From Brevibacterium gallinarum (lineage in GTDB: Bacteria; Actinomycetota; Actinomycetes; Actinomycetales; Brevibacteriaceae): a stretch of DNA of 64,000 nucleotides. The stretch spans positions 1 to 64,000 of the forward strand of contig NZ_JACSPY010000007.1 in NCBI RefSeq assembly GCF_014836885.1. The letters run 5' to 3'. Position 1 is the stretch's first letter. The number at the start of each line of letters is the position of its first letter. Both the position numbers and the translations under genes were made by a program. Positions 14,732-23,611 of the stretch are shown piece by piece. The notes beneath the pieces were generated by a model. It was not told where the DNA came from. It saw nothing but the letters and a program-made list of their open reading frames with translations, and did no database searches.

Positions 14732-17700
14732 ATGGGATACTGCAATCCGCCGAGCCCGTGGTCGGAGCTCGAACGCCGGCTGTCCTCCCGCATCGCCGCC
14801 GAGGCGGTTGCTGAGCCGCTGCAGCGGCGTCCCCCTGACCTGCGGTCCGGTGGGACAGGTTCCGGTCGCGCTGGGACGGAAGCACCGCCTCGGCGGCGGG
14901 GCCGGCCATGGGCGGAACTGCACGTGCATTCGACCATGAGCTTCCTCGACGGGGCCTCAGAACCCGAAGAGCTCATCGATGCCGCCGTCGACGCCGGGCT
15001 CGAGGCGATCGCGCTGACCGATCACAACGGACTCTACGGTGCCGCCCGCTTCGCCCAGGCAGCCGCCGGACGGGGGATCGGCACCGTCTACGGCGCGGAG
15101 ATCTCGCTGGGGCTCAGAGCGAAGATCCCCGGCCAGATCGACCCGGAGGCCGCCCACGCCCTCGTCCTCGCCCGCGGGGTGCCCGGCTACCGGAAGCTCT
15201 CGGCTGCGCTGACGCGGGCGCATATGGCCGGGACGAAGAATCGACCGGTCATCGAGCTCGAGGACCTGGCCGCGGCTGCCGAGCAGGGTAGCGGGGACTG
15301 GTATGTGCTCACCGGCTGCCGCAAGGGGCTGCTCATCCCGCATCTGGGCGATCCTGACGGCGGGCTGGACAGGCTGCGCCGGCTGGTGTCGATGTTCGGC
15401 CGCGACCGCCTCGTCGTCGAGCTCACCCGCACCGGGCTGCCCGAAGACGATGAGCGCATCCGCCACCTGTGCGAGCTCGCAGCCCGGGCAGGGGTGCGCG
15501 CGGCGGCGACGAACCAGGTCCACTACGCCAGTCGGGAGCAGTTCCGCGATGCGCAGGTGCGGGCAGCCGTGCGCGCGAACTCAAGCCTCGATGAGGTCGC
15601 CGGCTGGCTGCCGCCGGCGGCCCTGCAGCGCATCCACACCGGGGCGGAGATGGCCGGCCGGTTCCCAGCTGAGACACTCGATGCGGCCGTCGAGATCGCC
15701 GCCGACTGCGCCTTCGAGCTGCGTGCCGCCCGGGCCGGCCTGCCGCAGGCGCCGGTGCCAGACGGGATGAGCGATGCCGCCTTCCTGCGCGAGCTCGTCA
15801 CCGCCGGCGGACTCAGGCTCTACGGCACCCGCGAGCAGCGCCCGGATGCCTGGGCGCTGCTGGACCAGGAGCTGTCCACCATCGAGCAGATGGGCTTCTG
15901 CGGGTACTTCCTCATCGTCTACGACATCGCCCGCTTCTGCCGGGAGCACGACATCTTCTGCCAGGGCCGGGGGTCGGCGGCGAACTCCGCGGTCTGCTAC
16001 GTCCTCGGCATCACCGCCGTCGACGCGGTGCGCTTCGGGCTGCTGTTCGACCGGTTCCTCGCCCCCGAGCGCGAGGGTTATCCCGATATCGACGTCGACA
16101 TCGAATCCGGCCGCCGCGAGGAGGTCATCCAGTACGTCTACGACCACTACGGCCGCGACCGGGCCGCGCAGGTCGCCAATGTCATCACCTACCGGGCCAA
16201 GTCCGCCGTCCGCGATGCCGCAGCCGCCCTCGGCTACGATCCCGGCCAGCAGGACGCCTTCTCCAAAGGCCTCGAGCGCTGGTCGCGGCTGCCTGAAGAC
16301 GACGATGACGACGACAGCGCCGGGGGAGCAGGCGGTCAGCAGGGGGTGCCCGGCCCGGTCATCGCCGCCGCCCGCGGGCTGCTCGGCACACCCCGCCATC
16401 TGGGCATCCACTCCGGGGGCATGATCTTAGCCGACCGGCCGATCGGGGAGGTCGTGCCGATCGAACCGGCGACGATGGAGCGGCGCACCGTCGTGCAGTG
16501 GGACAAGGACGACTGCGCGCATATGGACCTGGTGAAGTTCGATCTGCTCGGCCTGGGCATGCTCACCGCCCTGCACGAGATGGTCGACCTCATCGCCGCC
16601 CACACCGGTGAGCGCATCGAGCGGGCGCGGCTGCCGCAGGAGGACCCAGAGGTCTTCGACATGCTGTGCGCCGGCGATGCCATCGGCGTCTTCCAGGTCG
16701 AGTCGCGCGCCCAGATGGCCACCCTGCCGCGGATGCTGCCGCGCTGCTTCTACGACCTGGCCGTGCAGGTCGCCCTCATCCGGCCGGGGCCCATCCAGGG
16801 CGGGTCGGTCCATCCCTACATCCGGCGCCGGCAGGGACTTGAGAACCCCGACTACCTGCACCCGCTGACCCGCTCGGCGCTGGAGAAGACCCTGGGGGTG
16901 CCGCTGTTCCAGGAGCAGCTCATGCAGCTGGCCATCGACGTCGCCGGGTTCACCGGCGGCGATGCCGACCAGCTGCGCCGGGCGATGGGGGCCAAGCGGT
17001 CGAAGGAGCGGATGCGCCAGCTGGCCGACCGGTTCCATGCCGGGGCGGCGGCCCGCGGGGTCGATGCGCAGACCTCGCAGGTGATCTTCGACAAGATCGC
17101 CGCCTTCGCCAACTACGGGTTTCCCGAAAGCCATGCCATCAGCTTCGCCAACCTCGTCTACGACTCCGCCTGGTTCAAGCGCTACCACCATGCCGCGTTC
17201 ACCGCCGGGCTGCTGCGCGCCCAGCCGATGGGCTTCTACTCCGCCCAGTCGCTCATCGCCGATGCCCGCCGCCACGGGGTGCGGATCCTGCCGGTCGATG
17301 TGCAGGCCTCCAGCGCGCAGGCCGATCTGGAGGCCGATGCGGATTCGACCGGCGGGTTCGCCATCCGCATCGGGCTCTCAGCGGTCCGGGGTGCCGATTC
17401 CGCTGCCGAGGTGATCGTCGCCGCGCGCGAGGCCGCCGGCCCCTTCGCCTCGGTCGGGGACCTCGCCCAGCGCACCGGTGTCGATGTCACCGTGCTCGAA
17501 AGCCTCGCCACTGCTGGGGCGTTCTCCTGCTTCGGCCTCGATCGCAGGCAGGCGCTGTGGGTGGCCGGCTCCCAGGGCGGGTCGGGTCCGGGCATGCTGC
17601 CGGGCACCGCCCCGGTCGCCGAGGCTCCCGCGCTGCCGCTGATGAGCAGCTTCGACATCACCCTTGCCGAGCTGTTCTCCACCGGCCTGACCGTCGACGG

Positions 17701-18055
17701 CTACCCGACCGAGCAGCTGCGCGCGAGGCTGTGCGAACGCGGGTACGCCTCGACCGCTGATGCCCAGCAGGCTGTCGACGGGCAGACGATCACCGTCGCC
17801 GGGCTGGTGACGCACCGGCAGCGGCCCGGCACCGCCTCAGGGGTGACGTTCATGAACCTCGAAGACGAGTTCGGGATGCTCAACATCGCCTGCTCGCCGG
17901 GTCTCATGCGCCGCTACCGGCCGATCTCCTACAGCCATAATGTGCTCATCATCCGCGGGCGGGTGCAGCGGGCCGGCACGGTGGTCAGCGTCACGGCCGA
18001 CAAGCTCATCCCACTCGACGTCACGATGCCGGTGAAGTCACGGAACTTCCAGTGA
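14732..18055 (+). CDS. dnaE2: error-prone DNA polymerase DnaE2
   Basis: A 1107-residue C-family polymerase that carries out translesion synthesis with ImuA and ImuB. The N-terminal PHP domain starts at AELHVHSTMSFLDG (HVHS, residues 64-67). The polymerase core has GRGSAANSAVCYVLGIT, and the three catalytic aspartates lie in YPDIDVDIE (residues 450-458). The finger region contains KFDLLGLGMLTAL, and an OB domain near the C-terminus ends VSVTADKLIPL. The length and missing extra C-terminal domains fit DnaE2 rather than DnaE1. The first 60 residues are a poorly conserved extension. An AGGAGG ribosome-binding site precedes the ATG, nine bases after imuB. A possible weak hairpin (18054-18077) begins at the stop. 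Confidence 0.93.
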   Translation: MGYCNPPSPWSELERRLSSRIAAEAVAEPLQRRPPDLRSGGTGSGRAGTEAPPRRRGRPWAELHVHSTMSFLDGASEPEELIDAAVDAGLEAIALTDHNGLYGAARFAQAAAGRGIGTVYGAEISLGLRAKIPGQIDPEAAHALVLARGVPGYRKLSAALTRAHMAGTKNRPVIELEDLAAAAEQGSGDWYVLTGCRKGLLIPHLGDPDGGLDRLRRLVSMFGRDRLVVELTRTGLPEDDERIRHLCELAARAGVRAAATNQVHYASREQFRDAQVRAAVRANSSLDEVAGWLPPAALQRIHTGAEMAGRFPAETLDAAVEIAADCAFELRAARAGLPQAPVPDGMSDAAFLRELVTAGGLRLYGTREQRPDAWALLDQELSTIEQMGFCGYFLIVYDIARFCREHDIFCQGRGSAANSAVCYVLGITAVDAVRFGLLFDRFLAPEREGYPDIDVDIESGRREEVIQYVYDHYGRDRAAQVANVITYRAKSAVRDAAAALGYDPGQQDAFSKGLERWSRLPEDDDDDDSAGGAGGQQGVPGPVIAAARGLLGTPRHLGIHSGGMILADRPIGEVVPIEPATMERRTVVQWDKDDCAHMDLVKFDLLGLGMLTALHEMVDLIAAHTGERIERARLPQEDPEVFDMLCAGDAIGVFQVESRAQMATLPRMLPRCFYDLAVQVALIRPGPIQGGSVHPYIRRRQGLENPDYLHPLTRSALEKTLGVPLFQEQLMQLAIDVAGFTGGDADQLRRAMGAKRSKERMRQLADRFHAGAAARGVDAQTSQVIFDKIAAFANYGFPESHAISFANLVYDSAWFKRYHHAAFTAGLLRAQPMGFYSAQSLIADARRHGVRILPVDVQASSAQADLEADADSTGGFAIRIGLSAVRGADSAAEVIVAAREAAGPFASVGDLAQRTGVDVTVLESLATAGAFSCFGLDRRQALWVAGSQGGSGPGMLPGTAPVAEAPALPLMSSFDITLAELFSTGLTVDGYPTEQLRARLCERGYASTADAQQAVDGQTITVAGLVTHRQRPGTASGVTFMNLEDEFGMLNIACSPGLMRRYRPISYSHNVLIIRGRVQRAGTVVSVTADKLIPLDVTMPVKSRNFQ

Positions 18056-18112
18056 GACCACCGGCTCGTCCGGTCTCCCGCGCTGCGGTTCTGCAGCCGC
18101 CCCACATCCTTG

Positions 18113-18149
18113 TATGACGTCATATGACGGCACATGACAGACAGATGAC
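18113..18149 (+). promoter_or_regulatory. phased ATGAC repeats and TATGACGTCATA palindrome before metY
   Basis: ATGAC occurs at 18114, 18124, 18134 and 18145, that is every 10-11 bases and so on one face of the helix. The first copy lies in a perfect 12-base palindrome (18113-18124). The array sits about 80-115 bases before the metY start. It looks like a cooperative binding site for a regulator of methionine synthesis; the regulator is not known from this window. Confidence 0.6.
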
Positions 18150-18229
18150 GAAAGCGGCCCACCCGGTGAGGCCGGCTCCCTAGCGTGGTGGACATCACGA
18201 CCGACCTGCACCCGCTTGAAGGAGCACCC

Positions 18230-19540
18230 ATGAGCGAACTGAGCTTCGAGACCCGCCAGATCCACGCCGGCCAGTCACCGGATTCCGCCACCGGCGCCCG
18301 CGCCCTGCCGATCTACCAGACCACCTCGTACGTCTTCGACAGCGCCGAGACCGCCGCCAACCGCTTCGCGCTGGCCGACCTCGGCCCGATCTACACCCGC
18401 ATCGGCAACCCGACCGTCGCCGCCGTCGAAGACCGCATCGCCGACCTCGAAGGCGGCGTGCAGGGTCTGCTCGTCGCCTCCGGCCAGTCCGCGGAGTTCC
18501 TCGCCATCATCAACATCGCCGAAGCCGGCGACCACGTCGTCGCCAGCCCCAGCCTGTACGGCGGCACCTACAACCTCCTCGGCGTCACCCTGCGCAAGCT
18601 CGGCATCGAGACGACCTTCGTCTCCGATCCCGGCGACGTCGAGGCATGGAAGGCAGCCGTGAGGCCCAACACCAAGCTGTTCTTCGCCGAATCCGTGGCC
18701 AACCCCCGCTCCGATGTCCTCGACATCGCCGCCGTGGCCACGACCGCGCATGCCGCCGGGGTGCCGCTCATCATCGACAACACCCTCGCGACCCCGTACC
18801 TCGTCCGCCCGATCGAGCACGGCGCCGATGTCGTCATCCACTCGGCCACGAAGTACCTCGGCGGCCACGGCACCTCGATCGCCGGGATCATCGTCGACAG
18901 CGGCAACTTCGACTACGGTGCCGAGCCGGAGCGCTTCCCCGGCTTCAACCAGCCCGACGAGTCCTACAACGGTCTCGTCTACGCCCGCGACCTCGGCCCG
19001 GATTCGCCGTTCGGCGCCAACGTCTCCTATGGCATCAAGGCCCGCGTGCAGCTGCTGCGCGATCTCGGCCCGGCCGTCTCGCCGTTCAACGCCTTCCTCA
19101 TCGCCCAGGGCCTGGAGACCCTGAGCCTGCGCATCGAACGCCATGTCGCCAACGCCCAGCGGGTCGCTGAGTTCCTGGAGAGCCACGACCAGGTCGACAG
19201 GGTCCACTTCGCCGGGCTGCCGTCGAGCCCGTGGTACGAGCTCGGCCGGAAGTACCTGCCCAAGGGCGTCGGCTCGGTGCTCGGCTTCGAGATCGCCGAC
19301 GGCTACGACGCCGCCGTGACGTTCGTCGACGCCCTCGAACTGCACTCGCATGTCGCCAACATCGGCGATGTCCGCTCGCTGGTCATCCACCCGGCCTCGA
19401 CGACGCACAGCCAGCTCGACGAGGACGCCCAGCGCGCCGCCGGTGTCAGCCCGGCCTTCGTCCGCCTGGCTGTGGGCATCGAGGGCATCGATGACATCAT
19501 CGCCGACCTGGAGAAGGGGTTCGCCGCCGCCCGCGGCTGA
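18230..19540 (+). CDS. metY: O-acetylhomoserine sulfhydrylase MetY
   Basis: This 436-residue PLP enzyme makes homocysteine from O-acetylhomoserine and sulfide (direct sulfhydrylation). The PLP lysine is Lys208 in HSATKYLGGHG. ETRQIHAGQ at the start, the YTRIGNPTVAAVEDRIADLEGG block and the LVIHPASTTHSQL active-site loop are diagnostic of the Cys/Met metabolism PLP family. Its length above 420 residues separates MetY from cystathionine gamma-synthase. The start is the ATG at 18230 with a GAAGGAGC ribosome-binding site, rather than the GTG at 18185. metX follows after seven bases, so product and substrate genes are in one operon. Confidence 0.92.
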   Translation: MSELSFETRQIHAGQSPDSATGARALPIYQTTSYVFDSAETAANRFALADLGPIYTRIGNPTVAAVEDRIADLEGGVQGLLVASGQSAEFLAIINIAEAGDHVVASPSLYGGTYNLLGVTLRKLGIETTFVSDPGDVEAWKAAVRPNTKLFFAESVANPRSDVLDIAAVATTAHAAGVPLIIDNTLATPYLVRPIEHGADVVIHSATKYLGGHGTSIAGIIVDSGNFDYGAEPERFPGFNQPDESYNGLVYARDLGPDSPFGANVSYGIKARVQLLRDLGPAVSPFNAFLIAQGLETLSLRIERHVANAQRVAEFLESHDQVDRVHFAGLPSSPWYELGRKYLPKGVGSVLGFEIADGYDAAVTFVDALELHSHVANIGDVRSLVIHPASTTHSQLDEDAQRAAGVSPAFVRLAVGIEGIDDIIADLEKGFAAARG

Positions 19541-19546
19541 TGCACG

Positions 19547-20677
19547 ATGCAGGTCGCCAGCCGCACCGCCGTCGCCGAGTTCCACGATGTCGTGCTCGAA
19601 TCCGGGTACGTCTTCGAGCAGCTGCACATCGCCTATGAGACCTACGGGCAGCTGAACGCAGAGAAGTCGAACGCAGTGCTCATCGAGCATGCGCTCACCG
19701 GGGACCCGCACGTCAGCTCCGGGGTGGCGAACCCGGCGGCGGCTGAGTCGCCGCGGTCGTTCGCCCCCGGCTGGTGGGAAGAGGTCGTCGGGCCGGGCCG
19801 GGCGATCGACACGAACGAGTTCTTCGTCGTGTGCGCCAACGCGCTTGGAGGATGCAACGGCTCGACCGGCCCGACCTCACCTTCGGCCGACGGGCTGGCG
19901 CACGGCTCCCGGTTCCCAGACGTGTCGATCCGCGATATGGCCGCAGCCGAGGTGCTGCTGAGCGACCGGCTCGGCATCCCGGCCTGGCATGCGGTCATCG
20001 GCGGGTCGATGGGCGGGGCCCGGGCACTGGAGTTCGCGCTGGTGGCCCCTGAGCGGGTCAAGCGCGCCACGATCCTTGCCGCACCGGCGTTCTCGGATGC
20101 CGACCAGATCGCGTGGGCGCACACGCAGATCCAGGCGATCGAACTCGATCCGGACTTCTGCGGCGGGGACTATGCGGTCATCGGCCGGTTCCCGCGCCGC
20201 GGCCTCGGCCTGGCCCGGCAGATCGCCCACCTGACCTACCGGGCGGACTCCGAGCTCAATGAGCGATTCGCCAACACCCGCCAGGAGCAGTGGCCGGATC
20301 TCGCCCACCGGCCGCGCCCGGCCTCGGCGGGGGATGCCTACTACGCCATCCAGAGCTATCTCGACCACCAGGCGACCAAGCTCGTCGACCGATTCGATGC
20401 GCAGTCCTACCGGATCCTCACGCAGGCGCTGCGCGATCACGACGTGCGCCGCGGCCGCTCGACGAACCTCGCGGAGGCCCTGTCGGCAGCGCAGGCGAAG
20501 TTCCAGGTCATCAGCGTCTCCAGCGACCGCCTCTACCCGCCGGCCCAGGTGGCCCGGCTTGCAGCCGCGCTGCCGGGTGATGTCGAGACCCAGGTGCTCG
20601 ACTCGTGGGCAGGTCATGACGGGTTCCTCACCGAAGGCGTCCAGCTCTCACCGCACCTGCGCCGGTTCCTCACATGA
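19547..20677 (+). CDS. metX: homoserine O-acetyltransferase MetX
   Basis: A 376-residue alpha/beta hydrolase-fold acyltransferase that makes O-acetylhomoserine from homoserine and acetyl-CoA, supplying MetY. The triad is visible as Ser154 in IGGSMGGARALE, Asp327 in SVSSDRLYPP and His357 in AGHDGF. The oxyanion and substrate blocks HALTGDPHV and GGCNGSTGP are standard. The gene starts seven bases after metY, so translation is probably coupled. A strong terminator follows the stop. Confidence 0.92.
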   Translation: MQVASRTAVAEFHDVVLESGYVFEQLHIAYETYGQLNAEKSNAVLIEHALTGDPHVSSGVANPAAAESPRSFAPGWWEEVVGPGRAIDTNEFFVVCANALGGCNGSTGPTSPSADGLAHGSRFPDVSIRDMAAAEVLLSDRLGIPAWHAVIGGSMGGARALEFALVAPERVKRATILAAPAFSDADQIAWAHTQIQAIELDPDFCGGDYAVIGRFPRRGLGLARQIAHLTYRADSELNERFANTRQEQWPDLAHRPRPASAGDAYYAIQSYLDHQATKLVDRFDAQSYRILTQALRDHDVRRGRSTNLAEALSAAQAKFQVISVSSDRLYPPAQVARLAAALPGDVETQVLDSWAGHDGFLTEGVQLSPHLRRFLT

Positions 20678-20693
20678 TCAGCCTTCCTCACAC

Positions 20694-20731
20694 GATCAGC
20701 CGGCCACCCCAGACGGGGCGGCCGGCTGATC
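20694..20731 (+). terminator. terminator after metYX
   Basis: A 12-base-pair stem (20694-20705 with 20720-20731) continues across one A/C mismatch into four more pairs (CCCC with GGGG) and closes on AGAC. It lies 17 bases after the metX stop. Confidence 0.8.
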
Positions 20732-20741
20732 CATAGCACTC

Positions 20742-20766
20742 ACCGGGCCCGAGGCAGTGGCCCGGT
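20742..20766 (-). terminator. hairpin after the acyl-CoA dehydrogenase gene
   Basis: An eight-base-pair stem (20742-20749 with 20759-20766) lies just beyond the stop of the minus-strand gene ending at 20772. It is shorter than the metYX hairpin, which may serve both sides. Confidence 0.45.
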
Positions 20767-20771
20767 CGGCA

Positions 20772-22841
20772 TCAGCTGCGCTTGGCCTTCTTCCCCTCGG
20801 CCCTGCGCTGCCTGTACAGGTGGCGCTCATCGACGGGGAAGTCGCGCTGGGCGCGCGCGTTCCGGTAGTAGTCCATCGCCTCCTGCTGGCGTTCGGCCTC
20901 GATGCCCTCGGCGATCGTGGCCCGGCGGTGCTTGGGCCCGTAGCCGAAGGACTCGCAGATGTCGCCGGCGTTGGCGGCCAGCTTCGCGCACAGGCTGTCG
21001 ATCGTCGGGCCGATCTGGCGGGCTCGCGACATCGACAGCCGGCCGTACATGATGTGCCAGCCGATGTGGTCTTCGATGAGGCTCAGGCCGTAGAGGTCGC
21101 GGATGCGGCGCAGCAGCTTGGCCTCCTCCTCATGGCCGGTGCGCTTCTGCGCCTCATGCATCGCATCGTTGAGCGATTCCCACTTCAGCGCTTCGATGTA
21201 GGCGCGGGCGGCCTCGATGAGCTGATGCTGCACGCTGTTGAACACCTCGGCCGCCTTCGCCGGGGGCATCGAGGCGGCAGGGCGCAGCGTGCCGGCGAGG
21301 TCGGCGACCATGACCTCGACCCGGTTGTGCAGCATCGCCTGCTGCACATGACCGGAGCGCACCCGCTTGTTATTCAGTGCAGGGGTGAAGATGTCGCCGA
21401 TGGTGCGCCCGACATTGGCCAAACCGGACCGGTACAGCGAATGCTCGGCGGCCTGGGTGCCGATGTAGCGGGCCACACCGCCGAGGTCGATGTCCTTGAG
21501 TTCGGCGGCGTAGTCGCTCAGCAGGCGCTTGGCGACCAGCTGCAGCAGAACGGTGTTGTCGCCTTCGAAGGTGACGTAGACGTCGAGGTCTCCGTAGAGA
21601 CCCACGAGCCGGTTCTCCCACATGTAGCCGGCGCCGCCGCAGGCTTCGCGGCATTCCTGGATCGTGCGCAGCGCATCCCAGGTGGTGATCGCTTTGAAGC
21701 CGGCGGCCTGGGTTTCGAGCCGCTGACGGGCCTCATCGGAATCGTCCTCACCGCCGAAGACCAGCTGGAAGGACTCCAGCAGCTGGTCGTGGGCCACCGC
21801 ATTGGCGAACACCCGGGCCACCAGCGGCATGAGCCGGCGCTGGTGCTGCTGGTAGTCCATCAGCACCTCCTCGACGGCGTCGTCGCCACCGGTGAACTGG
21901 CGGCGCTCGAGCCCGTAGCGCATGGCGATGTCAAGGGCGAGCTTCGCTGCGGTTACGCCCGAGCCGTCGAGTGACACGCGGCCCTGGACGAGGGTGCCGA
22001 GCATCGTGAAGAAGCGCCGGCCAGGCGATTCGATGTCCGAGGAGTAGGTGCCGTCGGCCGCGACGTCGCCGTAGCGGTTGAGCAGGTTGGTGCGCGGCAC
22101 GCGGACGTTGTCGAAGGACAGGCGGCCGTTGTCGATGCCGAGCAGGCCGCCCTTGCGGCCGTCGTCCTCAGGTGTGATGCCGGGCAGCGGTTCGCCTGCA
22201 GCGCCGTCGCGGATCGGGACGAAGAAGCAGTGCACGCCGTGGTTGACGCCGTTGGTGATGAGCTGGGCGAAGACGACGGCGGCCTCACCGTGGACGGCGG
22301 CGTTGCCGAGGTACTCCTTCGTCGCCGCCCGGAAGGGGGTGTTGATGACGAAGGTCTCGTCGGACGGATCGTAGGTGGCGGTGGTGCCGATCGAGGCGAC
22401 GTCGGAACCGTGGCCGATCTCCGTCATCGCGAAGGCGCCGAGGAGCTCGCCGCGGATGGCGGGTTTGAGCCACCTGTCATGCTGTTCGGCATTGCCCAGA
22501 TGCTGGATCGCCCCGGCGAAGAGGCCGAATTGCACACCTGCTTTGATCTGGATGCTCGGCTCAGCGGTGACAAGCTCCTCGAAAGCGGCGACGTAGCCGG
22601 CATGATCGTTCTGGCCGCCTTCGGATTCCGGCAGCGGCAGACCGGAGATCCCGGTGTCGATGAGCGCCTTGACGCCGGCGAGGGTCTCCTCACGCAGCTG
22701 GTCGAGGTCGCCGGTCTCGCTGAGCACGGCGTGTTCGCTGTCGATGAAGCTGCGGCCGATGTAGCGCTGCTCAGCCCATCGTCCGTCGAGCACGGCACCG
22801 ATGCGGGCGGGATCGACGGACAGCTGGTGCTTCTTGCTCAT
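20772..22841 (-). CDS. acyl-CoA dehydrogenase/oxidase family protein
   Basis: This 689-residue flavoprotein has the acyl-CoA dehydrogenase core plus a long C-terminal extension, closer in size to acyl-CoA oxidases than to the 380-residue dehydrogenases. The FAD/substrate motifs include AFAMTEIGHGSDVAS and FTMLGTLVQGRVSLDGSG, and ECREACGGAGYMWENRL is the C-terminal FAD-binding block. It should introduce the first double bond in acyl-CoA beta-oxidation; whether electrons go to ETF or O2 is not clear. The neighbourhood matches the fadE5 block of mycobacteria. The start is the ATG at 22841 with an AAGGAG ribosome-binding site that overlaps the end of the upstream tetR gene. Confidence 0.85.
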   Translation of the reverse strand: MSKKHQLSVDPARIGAVLDGRWAEQRYIGRSFIDSEHAVLSETGDLDQLREETLAGVKALIDTGISGLPLPESEGGQNDHAGYVAAFEELVTAEPSIQIKAGVQFGLFAGAIQHLGNAEQHDRWLKPAIRGELLGAFAMTEIGHGSDVASIGTTATYDPSDETFVINTPFRAATKEYLGNAAVHGEAAVVFAQLITNGVNHGVHCFFVPIRDGAAGEPLPGITPEDDGRKGGLLGIDNGRLSFDNVRVPRTNLLNRYGDVAADGTYSSDIESPGRRFFTMLGTLVQGRVSLDGSGVTAAKLALDIAMRYGLERRQFTGGDDAVEEVLMDYQQHQRRLMPLVARVFANAVAHDQLLESFQLVFGGEDDSDEARQRLETQAAGFKAITTWDALRTIQECREACGGAGYMWENRLVGLYGDLDVYVTFEGDNTVLLQLVAKRLLSDYAAELKDIDLGGVARYIGTQAAEHSLYRSGLANVGRTIGDIFTPALNNKRVRSGHVQQAMLHNRVEVMVADLAGTLRPAASMPPAKAAEVFNSVQHQLIEAARAYIEALKWESLNDAMHEAQKRTGHEEEAKLLRRIRDLYGLSLIEDHIGWHIMYGRLSMSRARQIGPTIDSLCAKLAANAGDICESFGYGPKHRRATIAEGIEAERQQEAMDYYRNARAQRDFPVDERHLYRQRRAEGKKAKRS

Positions 22842-22843
22842 GG

Positions 22844-23524
22844 TCACTCCTTGGTCTCGGAATTCGGTGCCGGTGCAGTCGTGCGGGCAGACGCGCCCGA
22901 GGTGGTGTGGGGTCGGTCGGCGATGTCGGTCAGGTCGGTGCTGCGGGAGCTCCACAGCCAGGTGGTGAGCTGGTCGACGAATCCCTCCTGGTCGGTGGGG
23001 CGCAGTAGCCAGCGTTCGGTGCTCGCGCGAACGAACCCGATGGCACCGTAGGCCCACTGCACTTCCGCGTCGCCGGAGAGCTGGAGTCTGCGGCACAGCA
23101 GTGCGGTGATGCCCTGGAAGAAGGTGTCGTAGTCGTTGTCGGCCTTCGGATCTGCCGCGCTGGTCACTGCTGCGTCGCAGAAGCGGTAGACGTTCGGGGC
23201 GCCGGCGGCGAGATCGACGAACGCTGAGATCATCGCGCGCAGAGACTCACGCGGGGTGTGCGGGCTGTAGTCAGCCTGGTCGAGGGAGCGGGTGATGACC
23301 TTCATCGCCCATTCGCCCATGGCCCGCTGCAGCCCGCCGCGGTCGCCGAAGTAGCGGTAGAGCACTGTCTTCGTCGTCTGCGCCTGCACGGAGAGCTGCT
23401 CCATGGAGATCCCGGGGCCGTGGTCGGCGACGGCATGGCGCACCGTGCGCAGGAGCATCTTGCGACGCTCGCGGCGATGGGCATCCCAGCGTAGGCGCCG
23501 GCCATCCTGAGTGACGGGTTTCAT
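22844..23524 (-). CDS. TetR family regulator
   Basis: A 226-residue TetR-type repressor. The helix-turn-helix spans about residues 36-58, ending in TTKTVLYRYFGDRGGLQRAMG, with the usual YRYFGDR turn into helix 4. The C-terminal ligand domain is all-helical and poorly conserved. It ends two bases before the acyl-CoA dehydrogenase start, so the two form one unit, and is divergent from the thiolase operon. It most likely controls both sides in response to an acyl-CoA or fatty acid; this is inferred from position. Confidence 0.85.
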   Translation of the reverse strand: MKPVTQDGRRLRWDAHRRERRKMLLRTVRHAVADHGPGISMEQLSVQAQTTKTVLYRYFGDRGGLQRAMGEWAMKVITRSLDQADYSPHTPRESLRAMISAFVDLAAGAPNVYRFCDAAVTSAADPKADNDYDTFFQGITALLCRRLQLSGDAEVQWAYGAIGFVRASTERWLLRPTDQEGFVDQLTTWLWSSRSTDLTDIADRPHTTSGASARTTAPAPNSETKE

Positions 23525-23532
23525 ATGACGAA

Positions 23533-23562
23533 CAGTATCAGGTACTGTCGGTTACAGGTACT
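23533..23562. promoter_or_regulatory. candidate TetR operator in the divergent region
   Basis: CAGTATCAGGTACTG (23533-23547) is an inverted repeat with CAGTA/TACTG arms, and CAGGTACT recurs 16 bases apart (23539 and 23555). The site lies directly upstream of the regulator start and in the promoter region of the thiolase gene. Confidence 0.5.
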
Positions 23563-23611
23563 CATGGTGCGCCCGCATCGATCTGACAACCACGACCCCC
23601 GGAGGAATCAC

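Noticed and set aside
18056-18229. SAM riboswitch before metY
   Set aside because: No SAM-type aptamer core or terminator switch is visible; the region shows short DNA repeats instead.
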